A DNA stretch of 64,000 bases from Eucalyptus grandis (lineage: Eukaryota; Streptophyta; Magnoliopsida; Myrtales; Myrtaceae): NCBI RefSeq assembly GCF_016545825.1, contig NC_052614.1, positions 20,540,559 to 20,604,558 of the forward strand. Reading direction: 5' to 3'. The notes under the pieces were generated by a model. It was not told the DNA's origin, made no database searches, and worked only from the letters and a program-made list of their open reading frames with translations. Position 1 is the first letter of the stretch, and every line of letters starts with the position of its first letter. Shown here one piece after another: positions 57,088-64,000 of this stretch. The position numbers were made by a program, and so were the translations under genes.

Positions 57088-59500
57088 AAGGTCTCTCTGT
57101 CTCGCTCTGGTTTTTGCCTGCTCGGAGTTGGAGCTGCGTCTTCGTTAGGGTTAGAAAGTAGAAATCATGTGTGAATGCCCAAACCGATCTCAAGGAATCC
57201 CTTAAAAGCCCTCTTTCCTTGAAATGGACCCACGCCCACGCGCAAGATCTGGAAATTCGAGCTTTTGGCCTGGATCGGCATCCGATGCTTAAAGTAAACA
57301 GAGAAGGATGTTTGACCCGGGTCAAGCTCGAAAAATATTCCGAAATTCAATTTTGTTTTCTTGTTTTTTGGACGGGCAGGTTAAATTCAATTCATCATCG
57401 GACTAAGCTGGGTAGCCAAACCCACAACGAGTGATCCCATTCAGCAAACCATTACTAGCAGCTTAGTAACTTGATTAGTAAACTGCTCAAGCAACGACAC
57501 TAGCTCCATTATTGTTTTTATGGCCTTTTTGTTAGTTACTTGGTGCGTGCTTCACTCGAACATGTCTTTTCTTGCAAGTTTTCAACCATGAATAACCTAC
57601 GGTAAAGAAAATGTGATGCAAAGGAGGAATCAAAGGTCATTGAGTAATATAACTTCTTAGATGAATATAATAATTTAAGAGTCAAAATACTGATAAGAGA
57701 AAGAAAATGCATCATAATATTATACTCGTGAAATGGGGAGATATGGCAAAGTAAACTTATAACTATATTTTTGTCTTGGATTGTACTAACCTAAATATAT
57801 GTTGTAAGGAAATTAGTGGTGTAATAAATGCAGAAAATTGAATTCTAGAGCAAATTTCCTTTTTTGTTTCATATGTAAATTAAAGTTAAATTGAGAAAAT
57901 GTATACGCAATAGAAAATATAAATAAGTTATGCCTAGCTTATTTATATTTTTAAGTAGCATTCTTTCTTCTAAAGGTTCTGAATCCATTGCGTCATGGAT
58001 TACTGAAGAAATTCTTTATATATGTGTACATGAACACTTGTAAGTATTGTCTCTGAAGATGACATGTACTTCTAGACCTATAAATAACTCAAAAAGTCAC
58101 CTCCTAATTGCAAAGATCGGCTTTCTTGCATTCTCCATCAGGAAAAAAAAAATGCTGCCACGTAAGTTTTTCTTTGGGAAGACCAATTAAGATTACTTGA
58201 CCATGGAGAGTCGGAGCCACCTAAAAGAGTACATGGTACTAGTATCAATTTGAGCAAAAGTAGAAATTCAATGACCAACTTCAAACATTCACTAAAAGTT
58301 TGATTGCTAAAAACAATCTTATCCTAAAAGTTTCGTTTCACATCCACATACATATTTAGATTCAACAAGCATTTGCCCATCAGTGTACTTATCCAATTAT
58401 ATATAATCTTATGTGATTACATAATAATTATACTTTATATCATTGGACGTGTGTGACGTTATCATCGTGAATATGATGTCAGCTTTCACATGTGTGAGCA
58501 CATCAATTTTGAGGAAATTTTGTCCGTCCAACATTGCTTAAAAAGAGGGGAAAATAAATTAATCATTTTTTATTAAATTAATTAGTTCATTTAATCAATT
58601 ACTTATTAACAAAAAAAAAAAGGATTAAGCATTTCCATTTGATATGGGCACCCATAAACGACACGCCGTCCACTTCGTCACCCACCTAGCCAGTCCTCTT
58701 TTTTTTTTTTTTTCCCAATTTTTCGTTCCGTTCCACCAATTCGAGATACTCCAAAACGACGTCACTCTCTTGTTCTGCTTCTTTTTCTTCTTCTTCTTCT
58801 ATGTCCAATGCTCGTCTGATCAAACGGCGAAGACCTGCAATCATCTGCGTGGACTCCCATTCCAAGCCATCCATCTTCCCCCACCCATTACCACCACCAG
58901 TACACCTCCGAGTTCGCTAACTGGCCCAGATCCTCCACACCTCCGACACCATCAACGATTACTCGAGCAACTTGTCCAGCTTCAGCTTTGATGCGCAAAC
59001 TCAATGTTCGGTGGCTCCAACGACTAATAATGTGCAAGATTGGCGTAGTGATGCTCCAAGTCATGTTGATAATGGAATGGGCGTTCGGTATGATTTTTCT
59101 CGTCTAAGCTAGGGGTGCACAAGAATTGCCAGAATTCTAAAGAGACAAAAAAAAGAAACGCAGAACAAAACATAGAACTTAAATTGACCGTGCTTGGGCG
59201 GACTAAGAAGGAGGAGAAAGTGGAAGAAGAAGACGAAACAAATAAAAAAGAGGGACACCAATGGGCACCACGCATGAGCATGCTAACATTTGAAAAGGCA
59301 AGGGGTAATATGGTCAGAACACAGTGGAATGACTTGTGCAAGCCAAATGAAGAGCGGGAAAAGCCTGACCCTTTGAAAAAGGAGGGGAACATGTGGGACA
59401 AGGGAGAAGAAATTGAGGGCACAAGAAAACAAAGGAGAGAAAGAGAAGGGAAAAGAAGAGCGAGCGTAAAGACGATAATAAAATAACAGCGCGCCGTTGA
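57088..59500. other. TNL upstream region and spacer
   Basis: 57088-57170 is probably 5' leader. I see no clear TATA box. 57390-57515 resembles sequence 3' of the TNL locus (46690-46735 and 44640-44720), likely a relic of an upstream tandem TNL. The rest, including a purine-rich stretch near 59130-59480, holds only unrecognised frames. Confidence 0.5.
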
Positions 59501-59544
59501 GCAAAGACCCCATCACCGCCCGTCGTCGTTGAGTAAACTCCAAC

Positions 59545-59695
59545 GCTTCTCGCAATTTCACAAGATTCCCAAATTCGATCGCCCATTGTAGATTTATTCA
59601 CCTCTCCATCACTTGAATTGGTCTCCTTTTGTTTATATAACTGAGCACGAACGCTTGGGAACATCTGAAAATGTGGTTTGTGGAGGAAAATGTCA
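59545..59695 (+). repeat. Dispersed repeat, copy 2
   Basis: Partner of 47715-47870, same orientation, moderately diverged. Confidence 0.65.
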
Positions 59696-59989
59696 AATTA
59701 TGTTTCGATATGAGTCTTGAAAGTTAAAAGTCTTTAGACTTTGATTTGGCCTGCCCTTCGATTATAATTTGGTTTTCTGTTGGATATATAATCCAAGATT
59801 TGGTTAACAAGATATCCAAGGGCGGTGATTTTACATATACATCCAAGATTTGACGTAACTGAGGCATAAAGTGAAGGAATCTATTTCGCACAACGAGATG
59901 AAATGGTGCGCCGCATAAGTAAAGTTCCTGTCTTTAAGAGGAGCAAGAAACACAGAGATTTGTGTAGAAAATTCGACATCTAATTGAGG

Positions 59990-60585
59990 CATTTTTTTCT
60001 TTGTGGATACATAAGTGAATTTCTAATGATTTATATATTGAACAATTACGTGAGACTAAATATTGTAAGATTATGTGTAATCTAGGATTATGAAATTCTC
60101 CAATATGTGGGGAGATTGTAACTCTATAATTCTCCGATTGAGTAATAGATTATCTACAGCTGACTCTTCCTGAGAAATAAGTACAGATCATCGGACCAAA
60201 ATACATAAATCATTTTTTGTTCTTTATTGTTGCTTGTTGATTTCTCCCGTGGTTTCATTATCTCGCTTTGATTTAATTGCAAAAATTTGTTAACTACTGA
60301 ATTATTTTACAAAGGATTTTCTGGAATTGCTTTGAGGCTATTGCTTGTCTGACCGATCTCTAGAAACACTATTGTTGCAATTATATTGGAGCAAAAATAG
60401 ATTTGAAAAGTTTGATGGGACTTTGAATTGTAGAGTGTTAAGATACTTACACCATCAACAACCAAGATTGTCTAAGGTGTTGAATGGCAAGACTAAGTAG
60501 CCAGAAACAATGAAAGATGTCAATAAAGGATAAGTTAATGGAGGGGACAAAGAGTATAATTATGTCAAACCTTTTAGATGCGGTC
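59990..60585 (+). mobile_element. Copia remnant 2 (LTR end and gag)
   Basis: Related to 45240-45720: LTR-like 'ctctataattctcc', an end at 'attttaca' (about 60311), then a gag-like start (FEKFDGTLN, VLNGKTK). The primer-binding site has been lost, and only about 200 bp of gag remain. A third LTR-like piece is near 61165-61230. Confidence 0.55.
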
Positions 60586-60710
60586 CAAATTATGGATATC
60601 AATCTAAAATTATATCAAATTCACTCATATAACTATCACTAGCTAAAATGGCCCTACTTATGTGTAAGAATTGGTGAATTTGGCTCTCTTTTTTTTACTT
60701 GGTGAAAAGG
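60586..60710. repeat. Duplicate of TNL intron-1 segment
   Basis: Similar to 56290-56410 ('atcaaattcactcatataact', 'aaaatggccct', 'gtgaatt'), same plus-strand orientation. Confidence 0.7.
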
Positions 60711-60712
60711 GA

Positions 60713-61085
60713 ATTTAATTTGTTCGAATTTGATGTGGCGCTTTGATCCGAGTCAAATTTGGATACTTGATTTTGTTTCTTTGTTAGAGACGGTTATCTA
60801 AGTTTTGACCGGTTTGACTTTTTGGACTCTCTATTTATATTGTGCACAGAGGAGGTGCATCCTTTGGTCTTTAAATGTACTTGTAGGGTCGGTAGGTTTG
60901 TGGGAGGAAGAAAAATGAAAAGCCGGTGGGTTTTATTTTTCTCAACCCACTCAACTGCAGAGCCGCGCAAAAGGAAAAGAAAAAGATGGAGTTCTCCTTT
61001 TAGCCCGCAGAGGAAGAGAAAAACACAATGATCATTTTTTTTTTCCTTTTTTTCCGCAAAGAGTTCACATCCTCCGTTTTCTATG
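60713..61085 (+). repeat. Promoter-like repeat block P, copy 2
   Basis: Same landmarks as copy 1, with 'ctatttatattgtgcac' as its TATA-like patch, followed by 'cgagtcaaatttgga' homologous sequence upstream of it. Confidence 0.65.
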
Positions 61086-62079
61086 TGGTGTGACATAATT
61101 GTTTTGATTTGTAAACTAATTCTTAGTGTTTAGGTATAATTTACTATGGGGAAGTACTTAGTGAATGATTATACTCTATAATTCTCCTAATTCTGTGAAC
61201 TATTCTCTTATTGGTACTGATTCTTCTCACGTTACATTAAGAAATAAGCTTGCATATGTGTTTCATACAGAAAAATTGCAATTCATATTCGTCCTAAAAT
61301 ATATTTCATTTTATCTTTGCTATCTACTCTTTATTATTATATGCAAGTTTATTTCTTCAATATCGAAACATGTATCTTGTAAACCGACATCCTTATGAAC
61401 TCCAATGTCCAACATACTATCATATCTCATTTTCTTTCCAATTTGTAATTTGAGGTAGTGCATTACGCATGTTAACAAAAGTGTTTCTATTTAGGAAACA
61501 GAAAAAGAGAACGCCATTTGCTTATGATGCAATATTATACAACAATATAATTGACCGAAGTCATGGAATTGTAATATAGTCCATTCATCAAGTCTAATCG
61601 CTAATGACAAACATGTAAACGGTACGCCACCACCCTCATGAACTTCTACAAGTTGCCGCCATCTCTAGATATTGCTAAAACAATAGCAGCTATTTCAACT
61701 TAACCTGTGTCAATTAGCCCTCGGAAAAGATTAAAAAATGAAGCTGATGGAGAAATTGGACTGCAACTTCGTTCGCTAATCACTGTCTAATGAGGAAAAG
61801 AAAAAGGAGGGAGAGAAAGGGAAGAGTTTAGTCAAAAGGAGGGGAACATGTGGGACAAAGAAGAAGAAAATGAGGCATAAGAAGACAAAGGAAAGAGATA
61901 AAAGAGAGAGGGAGACGGAAACGTCGGAAAGAATAGAAGAAAATAAGGGAGAGAATGAGCGGCCGAAAGCAAGAGAGAAAAAGGGAAGAAGAAAATAGTG
62001 AGCGGAGCAGCTTAGAGAGAGAGAGAGAGAGAGAGAGACATGGGCGCTTTCTCTGTTTGAACTGCGAATGAAACCGACC
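61086..62079. other. Spacer, no gene supported
   Basis: AT-rich, then purine-rich from 61790 with the words 'aggaggggaacatgtgggacaa' shared in part with 59380-59405. Ends at a (GA)n run. Confidence 0.5.
62016..62038. repeat. (GA)n microsatellite
   Basis: About eleven ga units. Confidence 0.95.
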
Positions 62080-62420
62080 CGGTTGAAGGATTTTGATTTG
62101 TTGAAGTTTGGTACGCGCTTTGGTCCGAGTCAGATTTGGATTTCTTGGGTAGGGGAACTTTATTTTGTTTTATGTTTGAGACGATTATGTAAATTTAACC
62201 GGTTTGACAACTTAGCCTGTCTGTTCATAGTGTATAAAGGAGGGTCTTCTTTTGGTCTTTTATATATTTTCACTTGTGGGGTCGGTAGGTCTGTCGTGGG
62301 AAGAAAAATGGACTCAAAAAAGCAAAGATAAAAGGTGGAGTTCTCCTTTTACCCGCCGACGAAGAGGAACGCGCAGTGTAACTTTTTTTTTCTTTTTGCG
62401 CAAATAGTTTACATCCTCAT
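62080..62420 (+). repeat. Promoter-like repeat block P, copy 3
   Basis: Best TATA candidate of the three copies, tataaag at 62233-62239, with the conserved 'ggagttctcctttta' and 'agtttacatcctc' downstream of it. Confidence 0.65.
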
Positions 62421-63297
62421 ATACAAAGAGTATATGGAATGCAAAATAACCTCTTTGCCTGCACAATTGAGCTCAATGATTTGCAGCAATGCAATTGTCA
62501 TAAATCCTCGTTTATTCAGTCATTTTTGTTTTTCGCTTAAGCAACTCGCCGTTTTATTGCTTGCTTCTCACCGACCGGTCTCCTGTGATTTTGATGCACA
62601 ATTCCCTCATTATGTACGTGCCATTTTGTACTTAAACAAAGCAGAAGTTTCTTCTAGTCTTGTTTATTCATCAATGTCCTCTTGCCCTCATTCTAAAATG
62701 AGTCAGTCATCCAATCAAACTTTGCAGGGTTTGATTTATTGCGATGTTCAAATCCAACTTGGAATGGAACACGCGTTTCGTTTGCAATAGAAGCACTAGC
62801 AGCATATTTTGTGCTTTGAGAATTGCTTTTGGACATGATGTGAGAAAAGAGCATGTTCGATTACCTCATGGAGTGGGAATATCCAACAAATTGAAGAAAA
62901 TTAAGAGTTGATTTCAAATGCTAGGAGAAAAGGAAGCCTCGATAGTTAGAATCCTATTTCCCACCTCAAATTTTAATGTGGATTAAAACGTCGCCATTGA
63001 GCTATTAATTACAGAGATCGACAGAAATCAGAAAGAGGAGCCGTGATTGAAAGATGCGAAAGAGAGAAATTATGGTGATGGATGAATAATCAGATGGAGA
63101 TGGGGATTGCGACGATAGGGACGTGCTGATGGTGGTGTCGATCGGGAGTAGCGGCTACAGCCTTGCGGGGGGCGATGACGAGGCAGTGGCTGCTAAGTTG
63201 AACCTTTTTTTCTTTTCGCAAAGTGCAATTGGTTCTTCATACTGGTGTTTGTGACTAGTGGATGACGAAAACCATTTTCAAGTACTAAGGTGTTCAG
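62421..63297. other. Spacer, no gene recognised
   Basis: A 151-codon plus frame (62335-62790) starts inside block P and has no recognisable motif. The remainder is anonymous. Confidence 0.45.
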
Positions 63298-64000
63298 TAG
63301 GGGTGAGCATGGTCCGGGTTGGTCCGGCCACCCCTAACCCTAGGACCAACCCGCCGTCTGATGTCGGTCCTCAATTTTAGGACCGAGGACCGACCCTATT
63401 GAGCTTGGGACAAGGACCGGACCGACCCAATGGGTTCGGTCCGGTTCCGTGGTCAACCCAGACCGATCGATAATTTTTTCGTCTTATTTTTTATACTCCC
63501 TAAAAAAGCAAACTTACAAATTCAAATTACACATCCATCAATAATGCGACATTGTGCAACTAAACTATAAATACCAATACATATTTAGCAAATTTAAGAT
63601 GGCACAATAATAAAAATTTTGTACCTACTAACCGCTCATCGAGATATGGGACAATATGGAAAGTTCTTGTAATCATCTATCTTTAATATTCATAACATCA
63701 TATGCAAAAAGCGTTTTCCTGCATTTAGAGTCCACTCAACCAAAAAATGAGCTTCACATCACTTGACTAGCAAATCACCATAGCAACTGCAGTACTTCTC
63801 TACTCTTCAAAAACTTCTACCATTTGACACAAATTGAAAAGCAAAGTGCAGCTGAAATTCATTAGTAAAATACAATTAAACTATAAAAAGTTCAAAATAC
63901 TTAAGATAAACCATGAATATATAACTTCACATCTTGTTAATTCACTTGAACTTCTAAACACCGAAAACAAAACAAACGACACTTAATTAATACTCAACAA
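63298..64000. mobile_element. Left end of another hAT element, truncated by window end
   Basis: Starts taggggtgagca, identical in 11 of 12 positions to the Pack-hAT terminus. It is followed by about 170 bp of repeated ggtccgg/ggaccg motifs, the counterpart of the ggttcc-rich ends. The expected 8-bp flank would be gtgttcag. The other end is not in the window; AT-rich interior follows from 63480. Confidence 0.65.

Noticed and set aside
58644..58991. 115-codon plus-strand frame with Phe and Pro runs
   Set aside because: Its residues come from T- and C-rich simple sequence. A neighbouring frame (DTINDYSSN, VQDWRSDAPSH strings) looks slightly more protein-like but matches nothing I know.
59108..59125. 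taggggtgcacaag, like a hAT terminus
   Set aside because: No ggttcc- or ggtccgg-type subterminal repeats follow and no inverted partner or 8-bp duplication was found.
62335..62790. 151-codon plus-strand frame
   Set aside because: It begins inside repeat block P and shows no recognisable motif, signal or splice structure. It could be real, but I cannot support it.
1..64000. CRISPR arrays, bacterial operons, rRNA or tRNA genes
   Set aside because: The window is plant nuclear DNA. No regularly spaced repeats of CRISPR type and no tRNA or rRNA signature were seen by eye; a tRNAscan run would be decisive for tRNAs.

Overview
This window looks like nuclear DNA of a eudicot plant, probably a woody one and possibly Myrtaceae such as Eucalyptus. 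That placement is inference from the TIR-NBS-LRR gene style, the plant cellulose synthase, PTB and DA1 fragments, and the transposon mix. All gene identities come from recognising motifs by eye; no search was run. No rRNA, tRNA or organelle sequence was seen.

Layout. (1) 1-3808: an anonymous two-block repeat (A, B) and a small TIR element. (2) 4047-17390: the most striking object, a 13,344-bp hAT-superfamily element with a 12-bp perfect terminal inverted repeat and a perfect 8-bp target-site duplication (gttgtggt). It encodes no transposase that I can see. It carries fragments of at least six unrelated host genes: a Raf-like protein kinase exon (twice, inverted), a TM9SF/nonaspanin protein, a CesA cellulose synthase, a polypyrimidine-tract-binding protein with its introns, a HYPK-like protein and a DA1-type LIM peptidase. 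About 1.8 kb is also present as an inverted repeat around a ~7 kb loop. I read it as a giant non-autonomous 'Pack-hAT'. (3) 17399-21002: unannotated spacer with simple repeats. (4) 21008-27029: a decayed Ty1/Copia element with a 5-bp TSD. (5) 27475-29560: blocks B' and A', in swapped order relative to the first copy. (6) 29677-36908: a second, younger Copia element whose leader is very GC-rich and packed with W-box, TGACG and G-box motifs. (7) 36914-46890: spacer, two TAA/TTA-flanked Harbinger-like elements with GC-rich cores, an inverted pair of an unidentified gene fragment, and Copia debris. (8) 46896-57087, minus strand: a TIR-NBS-LRR immune receptor gene with exons for TIR, NB-ARC, linker and LRR. 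Its 3' half is tandemly duplicated, so a second 560-codon LRR exon and two further C-terminal exons follow in matching phase. (9) 57088-64000: spacer with TNL-flank relics, repeats of a promoter-like block, Copia debris and the left end of another hAT element.

How the parts relate. The only gene that appears functional is the TNL receptor. Its layout, with symmetric phase-0 exons and a duplicated LRR cassette, would permit receptors with one or two LRR blocks. The rest is a transposon-dominated neighbourhood. The Pack-hAT could matter through transcription of host-gene pieces: hairpin RNA from the inverted arms, antisense or chimeric transcripts. The second Copia element carries defence-type cis motifs a few kilobases from an immune receptor locus.
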